DNA of 64,000 bases from Oleidesulfovibrio sp047973035 (GTDB lineage Bacteria; Desulfobacterota; Desulfovibrionia; Desulfovibrionales; Desulfovibrionaceae). The translations under genes and the position numbers were made by a program. The notes beneath the pieces are model-generated. The model was not told where the DNA came from. It did not search any database and worked only from the letters and a program-made list of their open reading frames with translations. Location: contig NZ_JBKEBF010000024.1 in assembly GCF_047973035.1 (NCBI RefSeq), forward strand, positions 10,607-74,606, given 5' to 3'. Below, piece by piece: positions 50,584 through 59,703 of the stretch; position 1 is the first letter of the stretch; every line of letters starts with the position of its first letter.

Positions 50584-52731
50584 ATGATCCGTATACAGGA
50601 CATACTCGATACCATTGCGGAGTATCGGCAGGATGCCGATATCGAGCTTATTCAGAAAGCATACGTATTTTCTGCCTCTGCTCATGCGGGGCAGACACGT
50701 CTTTCCGGCGAACCTTACCTTATGCATCCTCTTGCAGTGGCGCACAGTCTGGCCAAGATGCGTCTGGACGAGGCCTCCATTGCTGCGGGGCTGCTGCATG
50801 ATACCGTCGAAGATACCGAAACTTCCATTGAAGAGATTGATTCGCTGTTCGGTGAAGAAGTTGCTGATATTGTCGATGGGGTGACAAAAATCAGCCAGAT
50901 GACCTTCGACAGTAAAGAAGAGGCGCAGGCTGAAAATATCCGTAAAATGGTTCTGGCAATGGCGGAAGATATTCGCGTGCTCATCGTTAAACTGGCAGAC
51001 CGCCTGCACAATATGAGTACGCTGGATTTCCAGAAGCCGCATAAGCAAAAGCTGATTGCACAGGAAACAATGGATATTTACGCGCCGCTGGCGAACAGGC
51101 TGGGGCTGCACCGCATGAAGCTGCAGCTTGAGGACCTCTCGTTACGGTACCTTAAGCCAGACATCTGGAGTCAGCTTTCTGACTGGTTGGAAAAAAAGCG
51201 TGTTGCAGACACTGATTATATAAATCAGGTGATAGGCATTTTGCAGGGAATGCTTGAAGAAAACGACATCCCGGGCAAGGTGAAAGGGCGTGTAAAGCAT
51301 ATTAACAGTATCTATCGCAAAATGCTGCAGCAGAACCTTGCTCTTGATGAAGTGCCGGATGTTATCGCGTTCCGTGTAATCGTGGACGACGTGAAGAATT
51401 GCTATGCCATGCTTGGGCTTGTTCATGCGGCCTGGAAGCCAATTCATGGAAGATTCAAAGACTATATCTCCATGCCTAAGGCTAACATGTACCAGAGCCT
51501 GCATACTACGGTGGTCGGTCCCGGCGGCGAACGTATCGAGATTCAGATACGTACGGCAGAAATGAACCGTATGGCGGAACACGGCGTTGCATCTCACTGG
51601 CTTTACAAAGAAGGCAAACGTGTAAGCTCTAAAGATGTCAGACAATTTGCGTGGTTGCGCGAGATGCTGGACTGGCAGAAAATGGAAAGTGATTCGCGTG
51701 AGTTCATGCGGTCGCTTAAGTTCGATCTTTTCAAAGAAGAAGTCTACGTTTTCACTCCGCGAGGTGAAGTAAAAGAGCTGCCGGAAGGGGCTACCCCTAT
51801 CGACTTTGCTTATCTTATCCATACTAAAGTCGGTGACCATTGTTCCGGCGCCAAAGTAAACGGCAAACTCGTTCCTCTTTCCACAAAGCTGGTTAACAGC
51901 GATACCGTCGAGATCATTACCGACCCAAACCGTCACCCGAGCAGAGACTGGCTTAAGTTTGTAAAAACAGCCAAAGCAAGAACCAGAATCAACAACTATA
52001 TACGTACGGAAGAGCGCAGCCGTAGTATCGCTCTTGGCCGTGAAATGTTGGAAAAGCAGGGCCGCAGAATGGGGCTTAATTTTGCTCGCTTGTTGAAAGA
52101 AGGTGAGTTTCAGGCCATTGCGGAAGAGTTTTCTTATCGCGATGTGGAAGAACTGCTGTCGTCAGTGGGGTATGCACGCCTTACTCCGCGCAAGGTGTTG
52201 CGCCGCTTGCTTCCTAAAGAGGAAGAGCCGTCCAAGCCGCAGGAAACCAGACAACAGGAGCCTGCGAAAGAGCGTCGCAAATCGGATAGTGTAAGTATCA
52301 AAGGTGTGGATGACGTTCTTGTGCGGTTCGGGAAGTGTTGCAATCCTGTTCCTGGCGATGCCATTGTGGGCTATATCAGCCGTGGCAGAGGTGTGACCGT
52401 CCATACTTCCGACTGTGTGAATGTTCAGGCTATGGAGCCGGAGCGCCTGATAAGTGTGTTTTGGGATGGTGCAGAAGACAAGCCGTATCCTGCGCGTGTT
52501 CATATGCTGTGCCAGAATAAGATCGGTGCTTTTGCAGAAGTTACCGCTCTGCTGGCAGAAGAAAATGTGAATATTGATGCATGCCACATGCGTTCATCAG
52601 TAGATGGAAAGTCTGAGCTGGATGTTACGGTGGAAGTTCGTGACGTTGCGCATCTGTATAGAACTATCGACAGGTTACGGCATCTGGATGCCGTTATTGA
52701 GGTTGCGCGTTCGTCGTCTCATAGTGATTAG
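50584..52731 (+). CDS. rel: Bifunctional (p)ppGpp synthetase/hydrolase (Rel/SpoT)
   Basis: Makes and degrades the stringent-response alarmone. The 715-residue chain has an HD hydrolase domain with AGLLHDTVEDTE (His72, Asp73) and DRLHNMSTL, a synthetase domain (IAFRVIVDDVKNCYAMLG, KDYISMPKANMYQSLHT), a TGS domain (~395-455; VFTPRGEVKELPEGATPIDFAYL), a zinc-finger/helical part with GKCCNPVPGD, and a C-terminal ACT domain. Both active sites look intact. The ATG follows the stop of the binding-protein gene with no gap. A hairpin terminator follows. Confidence 0.95.
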   Translation: MIRIQDILDTIAEYRQDADIELIQKAYVFSASAHAGQTRLSGEPYLMHPLAVAHSLAKMRLDEASIAAGLLHDTVEDTETSIEEIDSLFGEEVADIVDGVTKISQMTFDSKEEAQAENIRKMVLAMAEDIRVLIVKLADRLHNMSTLDFQKPHKQKLIAQETMDIYAPLANRLGLHRMKLQLEDLSLRYLKPDIWSQLSDWLEKKRVADTDYINQVIGILQGMLEENDIPGKVKGRVKHINSIYRKMLQQNLALDEVPDVIAFRVIVDDVKNCYAMLGLVHAAWKPIHGRFKDYISMPKANMYQSLHTTVVGPGGERIEIQIRTAEMNRMAEHGVASHWLYKEGKRVSSKDVRQFAWLREMLDWQKMESDSREFMRSLKFDLFKEEVYVFTPRGEVKELPEGATPIDFAYLIHTKVGDHCSGAKVNGKLVPLSTKLVNSDTVEIITDPNRHPSRDWLKFVKTAKARTRINNYIRTEERSRSIALGREMLEKQGRRMGLNFARLLKEGEFQAIAEEFSYRDVEELLSSVGYARLTPRKVLRRLLPKEEEPSKPQETRQQEPAKERRKSDSVSIKGVDDVLVRFGKCCNPVPGDAIVGYISRGRGVTVHTSDCVNVQAMEPERLISVFWDGAEDKPYPARVHMLCQNKIGAFAEVTALLAEENVNIDACHMRSSVDGKSELDVTVEVRDVAHLYRTIDRLRHLDAVIEVARSSSHSD

Positions 52732-52762
52732 ATTCCACCTTGTTTTTTATATGCAGAATGAG

Positions 52763-52790
52763 AAAGGGCCGCCTGTATGGGCGGCCCTTT
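52763..52790. terminator. Terminator hairpin between rel and flagellin
   Basis: AAAGGGCCGCC pairs with GGCGGCCCTTT around TGTATG. T tails are short on both strands, so it may serve the converging rel and flagellin genes. Confidence 0.7.
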
Positions 52791-52912
52791 CGTCTGGCGC
52801 TTTGAGTGAGGAGGATGGTCTTTCCTGAAGTAGTGTCTTCGTACCGTCCCCTGGCGTCATGGAAGCCTGTGGTTAGTATGCTGTTGTAAGCGTCTCCCTT
52901 TCTGGCGCTCGG

Positions 52913-53806
52913 TTATGCCCCGAGAAGATTCAGGGCCAACCTCGGGAGAGTGTTTGCCTGCGACAGCATAGCAACTGCGGACTGTGACAGAATCTGTTGT
53001 CTGGTAAATTCTGTCATCTCAAGCGATACGTCCACGTCGGAAATACGCGATTCCGCCGCTTGCAGGTTTTCAGACTGAATCTGCAGGTTGCTGATTGTAT
53101 TTTCCAGTCTGTTTTGAATGGCACCAAGATTTGCCCGGATTTTATCCTTGGAAACGATGGCGTCTTCCAGTGCCGCAAGTGCTGCCTGAGCGGCAGACTG
53201 CGTTGAAATGGTATACGCCTGTGCGCTTGATCCTGCCTGGGTTCCCACGCCCAGAGCGGACGCTGTGGATGCTCCGATCTTGATGTAGTAATAGTCCTCC
53301 GCCGAGTCGTTGGCAGTGCCGAAGTGTACCTTCAGCTTGCCGGTGGAAGAAAGACCGCTACCATCGTGTGTGTCACTGGAGAGGTTGCCGTTCAACAGGT
53401 AGATGCCGTTGAAGTCGGTGGCGTTTGCGATACGGGTAATCTCTGAAGCCATTGCCTGATACTCGGAATCGATAATCAGACGCTGGTCAGAGGTATACGT
53501 ACCTGTTGAAGCCTGCTCTGCCAGTTCCTTCATACGAATGAGCTTTTCGTCAATGACCTGCAATGCACCGTCAGCTGTTTGAATCAGTGAAATTGCATCG
53601 TTTGCGTTGCGTATACCCTGATTGAGGGCTGCAATGTCAGAACGCATAATTTCACGGATTGCGAGACCGGCGGCGTCATCGGCAGCGGTTCCCACTCGAA
53701 GACCTGATGAAAGGCGGCGAATTGACGTAGCAAGTTTGCTGTACGAACCACTAAGGTTGTTCGCCGCGTTCAAGGCCATTAAATTGTGGTTGATTACTAG
53801 AGACAT
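52913..53806 (-). CDS. fliC: Flagellin
   Basis: Subunit of the flagellar filament, exported by the flagellar type III system. The 297-residue chain has the N-terminal D0/D1 signature (MSLVINHNLMALNAANNL, IRRLSSGLRVGTAADDAAG) and the C-terminal one (IQSENLQAAESRISDVDV, LSQANTLPRLALNLLGA). The middle region is short, so D2/D3 outer domains are absent or minimal. I chose the ATG at 53806, with AAGGAGGA 7 bases upstream; another ATG 6 bases further up is too close to that site. A sigma-28 promoter lies ~110 bases upstream. Confidence 0.95.
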   Translation of the reverse strand: MSLVINHNLMALNAANNLSGSYSKLATSIRRLSSGLRVGTAADDAAGLAIREIMRSDIAALNQGIRNANDAISLIQTADGALQVIDEKLIRMKELAEQASTGTYTSDQRLIIDSEYQAMASEITRIANATDFNGIYLLNGNLSSDTHDGSGLSSTGKLKVHFGTANDSAEDYYYIKIGASTASALGVGTQAGSSAQAYTISTQSAAQAALAALEDAIVSKDKIRANLGAIQNRLENTISNLQIQSENLQAAESRISDVDVSLEMTEFTRQQILSQSAVAMLSQANTLPRLALNLLGA

Positions 53807-53916
53807 GACCATTCCTCCTTGAATGTGTCACGGCTTCCTCACCACTTGTCGGGGAGCGGTCAGATAGAATTCACGTTCTTCTGACCCGTAGATTCTCCCC
53901 TCCCCACTCGCAAGGC

Positions 53917-53943
53917 TTATCGGCATATAGAAGTTGAACTTTA
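53917..53943 (-). promoter_or_regulatory. Sigma-28 (FliA) promoter of flagellin
   Basis: On the minus strand TAAAGTTC and GCCGATAA are exactly 11 bases apart, against the sigma-28 consensus TAAAGTTT-N11-GCCGATAA. Only one base differs. Transcription would start ~100 bases before the flagellin ATG. Confidence 0.93.
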
Positions 53944-54512
53944 GGGTTCAGGATGAAAAAAATGTTTTTTTATTTTTAAAAGCAAAAAGCTTTTTTCTTG
54001 TGATGGGTTGTGACGCTATAGAGCTTGCCTGTCGAGGGTGGTGTGATGGTGTAAGGCGGGAAAGTATATGGGAAGACGGGCCGAGAATTTATCGGCGTGG
54101 AGCTGGTAGGGGGGTTATGAAGTTGCTTGCGAGACGTTTCTTTCAAAGCTGAAGTGAAAGAAAGAGTAGCAAAGCTAAGAAAAACTTAGTGTTGCCGATG
54201 CGGTTACTAGGGGGACAGCCAAGATGAGAAATAGCGTGGGGCCTAAAACAGATAGGACAAACATAGGACATATATAGGCCAAACCCGCTACTGGCGAAGC
54301 TTGCCAACGCGTACCGGTCGACAGCTTCGGACAAAAAGAAGGGCGAAATCCAAAAATGAGAAATATGTTTGATGAGAAGCGTTATTCTTGCGCGATTTCT
54401 TTTTAGGGCGTGTCCGGTTACAAAAAGAATCAGTGAGCCAAAGAGGCAGGAGAGGAGGTGCAGTATGGAAAAAGAGAAATATCAATGAATACTTGCGTCT
54501 TTGGAAATGCAT
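53944..54512. other. Gene-poor intergenic region
   Basis: About 570 bases between the flagellin promoter and the tRNA terminator. The first part is very A/T-rich and holds the palindrome AAAAAGCTTTTT (~53984-53995). No convincing coding frame is seen. At 54465-54488 a seven-codon frame (MEKEKYQ) follows a strong GGAGAGGAGGTG site. I do not recognise an RNA gene here. Confidence 0.5.
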
Positions 54513-54543
54513 AAAAAAGGACTTGCAGTGTTACCGCAAGTCC
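54513..54543 (-). terminator. Terminator of tRNA-Pro (minus strand)
   Basis: On the minus strand GGACTTGC pairs with GCAAGTCC around a 9-base loop, followed by six T. It starts ~10 bases after the tRNA CCA end. Confidence 0.88.
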
Positions 54544-54552
54544 CGTTTTTTC

Positions 54553-54630
54553 TGGTCGGGATGAAAGGATTCGAACCTTCGGCCTCAGCGTCCCGAACGC
54601 TGCGCTCTAGCCAAACTGAGCCACATCCCG
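54553..54630 (-). tRNA. tRNA-Pro (anticodon CGG)
   Basis: A 78-base cloverleaf read on the minus strand. The acceptor stem CGGGATG pairs with CATCCCG, followed by discriminator A and an encoded CCA. The D arm is GCTC...GAGC, the anticodon stem CAGCG/CGCTG with loop TTCGGGA (anticodon CGG, codon CCG), and the T arm has TTCGAAT with one G-U closing pair. Confidence 0.95.
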
Positions 54631-54641
54631 TGAGGAGGTGG

Positions 54642-54670
54642 TTTTTAGCGAAGTCGAATGATAAATGCAA
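54642..54670 (-). promoter_or_regulatory. Possible promoter of tRNA-Pro
   Basis: On the minus strand TTGCAT (54670-54665) and TAAAAA (54647-54642) are 17 bases apart, about 12 bases before the tRNA 5' end. Both boxes are imperfect. An inverted repeat TCGAATG/CATTCGA (54654-54660 and 54681-54687) overlaps it. Confidence 0.4.
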
Positions 54671-54880
54671 GTACTTTTTACATTCGATTGCAAAAAAAAG
54701 GGTGTTTCCTTATGCTTGGTAAAAGACTAAACTTGTCTTCAGTTCTTTGTACTAATTCGGGTACTATGTTTTTTTGTTACTGTATATTGTCCATGCTCAT
54801 TTCGGGTGAATAAGGATAACGGCTATGTTTCGTATCGTCTCGGCGCTATGATGTGTAGTCAGGAACGTTAGGAGTACTTG

Positions 54881-55981
54881 GTGATTAAAGTCGTCGTAGT
54901 TGATGATTCCGCCTTTATGCGCAAGGCCCTGAGCAGTATGCTGGAAAAAGACCCCGGCATTACCGTTGTTGCTACAGCCCGTAACGGGGAAGAAGGGCTG
55001 GAGTTGATCCGTAAGCATGATCCTGACGTGGTGACGCTTGATATTGAAATGCCGCGCATGGATGGATTGACAGCTTTGCGGCACATTATGATGGAGATGC
55101 CCAGACCGGTTTTGATGGTAAGCTCTCTTACCATGGAAGGGGCGGAAGCTACTCTTAAAGCGATGGAACTGGGCGCTGTAGACTTTATTCCTAAACAGCT
55201 TTCAAAAGTATCCCTTGATATCATCAAGATTGAAAAAGACCTGCAGGATAAGGTGAAAGCTATTTCTCGCCGTAAAATGCCTGTCAGGCCTCTGCGTCCT
55301 GCCCCTGTAGCCCGCCCGGTTACTTCCGGTCTGGCAAAGGGTGCTGCTGTTCCTTCCCGTCCTGTGGCTGCAAAGGCTACCCCTCTGGTCGCACGTAGCG
55401 GCAAACCTGTAGTGGATGCGGTTGCTATCGGCGTTTCTACCGGTGGACCGCCAGCCGTGCAGAAAGTGCTTTCCGTTCTTCCGGCAGACTTTCCGGTGGG
55501 GATTGTCATTGCTCAGCATATGCCTGCTGCTTTTACAGGGCCTTTTGCAAAACGTTTGGATAGCGTTTGTGCAATTTCAGTAAAAGAAGCCGAACATGGC
55601 GACTTGCTTACCCCTGCAACAGCATATATTGCTCCTGGCGGAAAACACGTTCGGATTGCCAATAACCGCGGAAGGTTGGTTGTTGAAGTAACTACAGATC
55701 CGGCGGATGCATTGTATAAGCCTTCGGCAAATGTGCTGATGGAATCTGCCGGGCTTGCTTTGGGGCGTCGTTCTTTGGGTGTTATTCTCACGGGTATGGG
55801 TAGCGACGGAATGGAAGGAATGAAGGTGCTGAAGCAAAAGGGGGGACGTGCTCTGGCACAAAGTGATTCTACCTGTGTTGTATACGGGATGCCTAAAGCC
55901 ATTGTGGATGCAGGCCTTGCTGACGGCATCATTGACATTGATGATATGGCAGAAGCCATTATGAATGCTGTTTATAAGTGA
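54881..55981 (+). CDS. cheB: Chemotaxis methylesterase/glutamine deamidase CheB
   Basis: Removes methyl groups from chemoreceptors when phosphorylated by CheA. The 366-residue chain has a receiver domain (residues 1-~125; VVVDDSAFMRKAL, phospho-Asp54 in TLDIEMPRMDG, FIPKQLS), an Ala/Pro/Arg-rich linker, and a catalytic domain (~175-365) with IGVSTGGPPAVQ (catalytic Ser), AQHMPAAF (catalytic His) and LTGMGSDGMEG (catalytic Asp). The GTG at 54881 lies 6 bases after GGAG; the TTG just before it is too close. It opens the chemotaxis operon. Confidence 0.95.
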   Translation: MIKVVVVDDSAFMRKALSSMLEKDPGITVVATARNGEEGLELIRKHDPDVVTLDIEMPRMDGLTALRHIMMEMPRPVLMVSSLTMEGAEATLKAMELGAVDFIPKQLSKVSLDIIKIEKDLQDKVKAISRRKMPVRPLRPAPVARPVTSGLAKGAAVPSRPVAAKATPLVARSGKPVVDAVAIGVSTGGPPAVQKVLSVLPADFPVGIVIAQHMPAAFTGPFAKRLDSVCAISVKEAEHGDLLTPATAYIAPGGKHVRIANNRGRLVVEVTTDPADALYKPSANVLMESAGLALGRRSLGVILTGMGSDGMEGMKVLKQKGGRALAQSDSTCVVYGMPKAIVDAGLADGIIDIDDMAEAIMNAVYK

Positions 55982-56060
55982 AATCAGACCTTGTGACCTG
56001 CTATAGTTAAGCTGGCTAAGCCGTAGCTTTGCTGAATCAATAACTCGTAAGGAATGAAAC

Positions 56061-57989
56061 ATGTCTGAGCATAAGCACATTCTTGAGCAGCTAGGCAGTG
56101 ATAATACAGAGGACGTGCGGGAAGCTGCCTTTGCAGCAGGTGACCTTTTGCTGAAGGAAGCCGTGCCGTTACTGGCAACGCATCTGGAGAGTGCAAATCT
56201 CGGGGTGCAGGAGGCTGCAGAACAGGCTATCCGCAAAATCGGGGGGGCTCCTGCTGTGCAGGCGGTTATTCCCTTGCTGCGTTCCGACGAGGCTCCTGCC
56301 AGAAATATTTCTATGGATATCCTGCGCGAGATCGGTGCAGATGATTTTGATTCTCTTACCCGCCTTCTGCATGATGATGATCCTGATATGCGTATTTTTG
56401 CATCTGACATTCTTGGCTCCTGCGCCAAGGTGGACGCTGTACGCCCCCTTTGCGAAGCCTTGTTGCGCGATCCGGAAGTTAACGTCCGCTATCAGGCCGC
56501 CGTCAGCTTGGGAAGCCTTGCCTTCCCCGAAGCTGCAGAGTGTCTGAACAATGCCTTGCAAGATGAAGAATGGGTTCAATTTTCAGTTATCGAGGCTTTG
56601 ACAAAAATACGGGCCGAGTCTTCAGTTAATGCCCTTGTCAGGGCTTTGGACTATTCCTCGGACCTCGTTGCGTCCATGATTGTCGATGCGCTGGGAGAAA
56701 TGGGCAATATCAAGGCTGTTTCACTGTTGCTGAGAAGACTGGAGTCTTCTCCTACTCCTTTACGTAATAAGATTGTTAAAGCCGTTGTTCAGCTGATGGG
56801 CGGTAAGCTGCTTAACCTGCTTCCTGATAAAGAACACGAGCGATTCAGAGAATACCTGCTTGTAGCCATACAGGACGAAGAAGAAGATATTCAGGATGCT
56901 GCTATCTTCGGGCTCGGCTTTATGGGCGGGGACAAGGCAACTACTGCTGTTATGGATATAGCAGCAAAGTTGAATCCTGATCGGGACCATGAGCGTCTGG
57001 TAAAAGCCGTAGATTCGCTTGCTTCAATCGGAGCAAATTCCGCATTGGAAAAAGAACTGCACTCAGAAGACGAGTATCGGGTTCAGATTGCGGTGGAAGC
57101 TATTGCCGGCATGAGCGATCCTTCGCCGATTATTCCCGTACTGATGGAGCTCTTCTGGAGCAAAGACCGGGATGTGCAGCGTGCGCTGGTTTCGGTTCTT
57201 GCCTCTGTCGCAGCCGCAGAAGAAATTCAGTTCTTCCTTGATGTGCTGGCAAAGCACAATGACGGCAATGTTCTTAAAGCTGCATTGACCTTTATCGGCA
57301 AAATGGGACAGGCAGATGAAGTTGGCGATATCCTTTTTTCCATGCTTGAGCATCCTTACGACGATGTCAAAGAGGTTGCGCTGGACGCCTGCATTGCCCT
57401 TGCTGATGATAAAATGGGGCAACGTTTCAGAACACTGTTCGCAAGCGAAGATCCTCTTAACCGCCTTATGGCAACGTACGCCCTTGGCAAATTTGATATC
57501 GATGGCAACCTTGACCTGCTTGAGACTGCCCTTGAAGACTCTGTTCCCGATATCCGCAAAGTCGCTTTAGAAGCCGTTGCTGATGTGTGCTCCGATGTTG
57601 ATCGTCGCCTGCAGATGGTGCTGCCAAGATTGCATGACGAAAATAGCGAAGTCCGTCTTGCTCTGGTGGAATTGCTGGGCAAATGCGATTGTGCTGATGT
57701 CAGTGAGCCTTTGATGCAGGCTTTGCATGACGGCGATGACTGGGTGCGGATGAGGGCCGCAGAAGCCTTGGGTAAAAGGCGTGAAAGAACGGCTCTGCCT
57801 GCCTTGGTCGAAATGCTGAACGATGACAGTCCATTGGTGACCATAAAAGCCATTGAAGCGCTGGGAGTGATTGGCGGCAAAACTGCTTTCCGTGCGCTTC
57901 TGTCGATGGTTGATTCTGACAGCCCCGAGATTCAGGAAGCAGCTGAGCTTGCTATCGGCAAGATTCAAGAACAAGGAGAGGGCGCGTAG
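56061..57989 (+). CDS. HEAT-repeat protein in the chemotaxis operon
   Basis: A 642-residue alpha-helical solenoid made almost wholly of HEAT or PBS-lyase-like repeats. Typical repeat cores are LLATHLESANLGVQEAAEQ, LCEALLRDPEVNVRYQAAVS and LMQALHDGDDWVRMRAAEAL. About 15-18 repeats of ~31 residues fit the length. There is no signal peptide, membrane segment or catalytic motif. It lies between cheB and cheR, ending one base before the cheR start, so it is made together with them. A scaffold or adaptor role in signalling is likely, but the partner is not known. Confidence 0.85.
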   Translation: MSEHKHILEQLGSDNTEDVREAAFAAGDLLLKEAVPLLATHLESANLGVQEAAEQAIRKIGGAPAVQAVIPLLRSDEAPARNISMDILREIGADDFDSLTRLLHDDDPDMRIFASDILGSCAKVDAVRPLCEALLRDPEVNVRYQAAVSLGSLAFPEAAECLNNALQDEEWVQFSVIEALTKIRAESSVNALVRALDYSSDLVASMIVDALGEMGNIKAVSLLLRRLESSPTPLRNKIVKAVVQLMGGKLLNLLPDKEHERFREYLLVAIQDEEEDIQDAAIFGLGFMGGDKATTAVMDIAAKLNPDRDHERLVKAVDSLASIGANSALEKELHSEDEYRVQIAVEAIAGMSDPSPIIPVLMELFWSKDRDVQRALVSVLASVAAAEEIQFFLDVLAKHNDGNVLKAALTFIGKMGQADEVGDILFSMLEHPYDDVKEVALDACIALADDKMGQRFRTLFASEDPLNRLMATYALGKFDIDGNLDLLETALEDSVPDIRKVALEAVADVCSDVDRRLQMVLPRLHDENSEVRLALVELLGKCDCADVSEPLMQALHDGDDWVRMRAAEALGKRRERTALPALVEMLNDDSPLVTIKAIEALGVIGGKTAFRALLSMVDSDSPEIQEAAELAIGKIQEQGEGA

Positions 57990-58868
57990 ATGTCGTCATT
58001 GTTTTCAAAGTCGATCACGCTTCGTAAAGAGCAGAAGATCACGGATGAAGAGTTTTCGCAGCTGCGCGACTTCATTTATGATCAGTGCGGCATTTATATT
58101 GCGGATAACAGAAAATATCTGGTGGAGAATCGGTTGGCCAACCGTCTGAAAGACCTGAACCTGAAGACGTACGGCGAATACTTTTATTTTCTTCGTTATG
58201 ATGCAGGAAGACGACAGGAGTTGACCAAGCTTTTTGAGGTTGTCACGACCAACGAAACAAGCTTCTTCCGCAACCCGCCACAGTTGAAAGTCTTTGAAGA
58301 AAAAGTTCTTGGCGCTGTTCTTGACGACTTGCGAAGCAAGCGCTCCAAGCGGCTGAGGATTTGGTCGGCAGGGTGTTCAACCGGTGAAGAGCCGTACACT
58401 CTGGCGATAATTCTTCATGAAGTCCTCCGTACGGAAATCGGCAGCTGGGATATTAAAATTACTGCCAACGATTTGTCCGAAGGAGTGCTGCAGGCTGCCA
58501 GAAGAGGAATTTATACAGAGTATGCTCTGCGTACGACTCCTCCTTCGATGATTTCCAAGTACTTCATCAAGGAAGGTTCAAATTACAAAATAAAGCCGGA
58601 ACTGAAGAGGCTGGTTAATTTCGGACAGATTAACCTGAGTGACAGAGTGCAGTTGAAGCGTGTCGAGCGTTCCCAGATTGTATTCTGCAGGAATGTTATT
58701 ATCTATTTTGATGATGATATGAAAAAGCGGGTTATCGGGTCTTTTTATGATAACCTGCTGCCTGGAGGTTTTCTGCTTATCGGCCACTCTGAGTCGCTGC
58801 ATAACATTACGCGTGCCTTCAAGCCCGAGCACCATCAGGGCGCAATAGTCTATAAAAAGATGGAATAA
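57990..58868 (+). CDS. cheR: Chemotaxis protein methyltransferase CheR
   Basis: Methylates glutamates of chemoreceptors with S-adenosylmethionine. The 292-residue chain has an N-terminal helical domain (FSQLRDFIYDQCGIYI, RLANRLKDLNLKTYGEY), then the SAM domain with TTNETSFFRNPPQL, RIWSAGCSTGEEPYTLA (motif I), ITANDLSEGVLQAARRG and FCRNVIIYFDDDMKKRV. AGGAGA precedes the ATG, which follows the HEAT gene stop directly. Confidence 0.96.
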   Translation: MSSLFSKSITLRKEQKITDEEFSQLRDFIYDQCGIYIADNRKYLVENRLANRLKDLNLKTYGEYFYFLRYDAGRRQELTKLFEVVTTNETSFFRNPPQLKVFEEKVLGAVLDDLRSKRSKRLRIWSAGCSTGEEPYTLAIILHEVLRTEIGSWDIKITANDLSEGVLQAARRGIYTEYALRTTPPSMISKYFIKEGSNYKIKPELKRLVNFGQINLSDRVQLKRVERSQIVFCRNVIIYFDDDMKKRVIGSFYDNLLPGGFLLIGHSESLHNITRAFKPEHHQGAIVYKKME

Positions 58869-58926
58869 CGATGCGTTTGAATAGAGGACAATTTCAAAAG
58901 GCTGCAACGGTTCGGGGAGGCATATA

Positions 58927-59703
58927 GTGGGTGCACGGGTGCTGGCCGTAGCCAACCAGAAAGGCGGGGTAGGGAAAACCACAACCACGCTGACATTGGC
59001 TGCCGCACTGGCAAATAAAGGGTATCGGGTGCTGATCATGGATCTGGACCCTCACGCCTGCGCATCGGTGCATTTGCGTTACTATCCTGAGGGGCTGGTT
59101 GGTACTGCGTTTGATTTGTTTTCCAAAGAAATTGAAGACGCTGAAGCGCTTTGGAAAAGCATCCGGCACAGGCATGAAATGCAGACCTTTGATGTGGTGC
59201 CGGCGCATATCAGGCTTTCAGAACTGGAAGTAGATCTGAGGGGGAGAAAAGGCAAGGGGGCAATTCTGCAGCAGGCTTTGGAGCATGTGCAGGATGACTA
59301 TGATTACGTTGTTCTGGATTGTCCGCCCCATGTGGGTATATTGCTGGTCAACGCGATTGTTGCTTCTAATTTGCTGATTATACCGATTCAAACTGATTTT
59401 TTGGCGTTGCATGGGTTGAAACTGCTGTTTGACACCATTCGAATTTTAAATAAAGCAATGCCGTCTCCGGTGAAATACAAAGCTCTTGCTACCATGTATG
59501 ACAGAAGAGCAGGAGCCTGTAACAGAGTTCTGGAACTGATCGGTCAGAAAATGGGTGAAAATATGTTTCAGACTGTCATCGGTATAGATACTAAATTTCG
59601 GGAAGCCAGTGCTCAGGGAAAAGTCATTTACGACATAGACAAAAACACTAGAGGGGCCAAAGCCTATGAGGCGTTGGCTGAAGAGATTATGTCCATATGG
59701 TAA
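58927..59703 (+). CDS. ParA/MinD-family ATPase in the chemotaxis operon
   Basis: A 258-residue deviant-Walker ATPase: ANQKGGVGKTTTTLTLAAAL (Walker A), MDLDPHACASVHLRY (A'), and YVVLDCPPHVGILLVNA (Walker B). No ParB partner or centromere-like repeats are present nearby. ParA homologues inside che operons (ParC, PpfA types) position chemoreceptor clusters in the cell, which is the likely role here. The start is GTG at 58927, preceded by GGGGAGG. Its end overlaps cheW by 7 bases, so translation is coupled. Confidence 0.9.
   Translation: MGARVLAVANQKGGVGKTTTTLTLAAALANKGYRVLIMDLDPHACASVHLRYYPEGLVGTAFDLFSKEIEDAEALWKSIRHRHEMQTFDVVPAHIRLSELEVDLRGRKGKGAILQQALEHVQDDYDYVVLDCPPHVGILLVNAIVASNLLIIPIQTDFLALHGLKLLFDTIRILNKAMPSPVKYKALATMYDRRAGACNRVLELIGQKMGENMFQTVIGIDTKFREASAQGKVIYDIDKNTRGAKAYEALAEEIMSIW

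Noticed and set aside
53944..54512. Possible small coding frames or a 6S-like RNA in the gene-poor region
   Set aside because: No frame has both a ribosome site and a plausible protein, and no known RNA fold could be recognised by eye.
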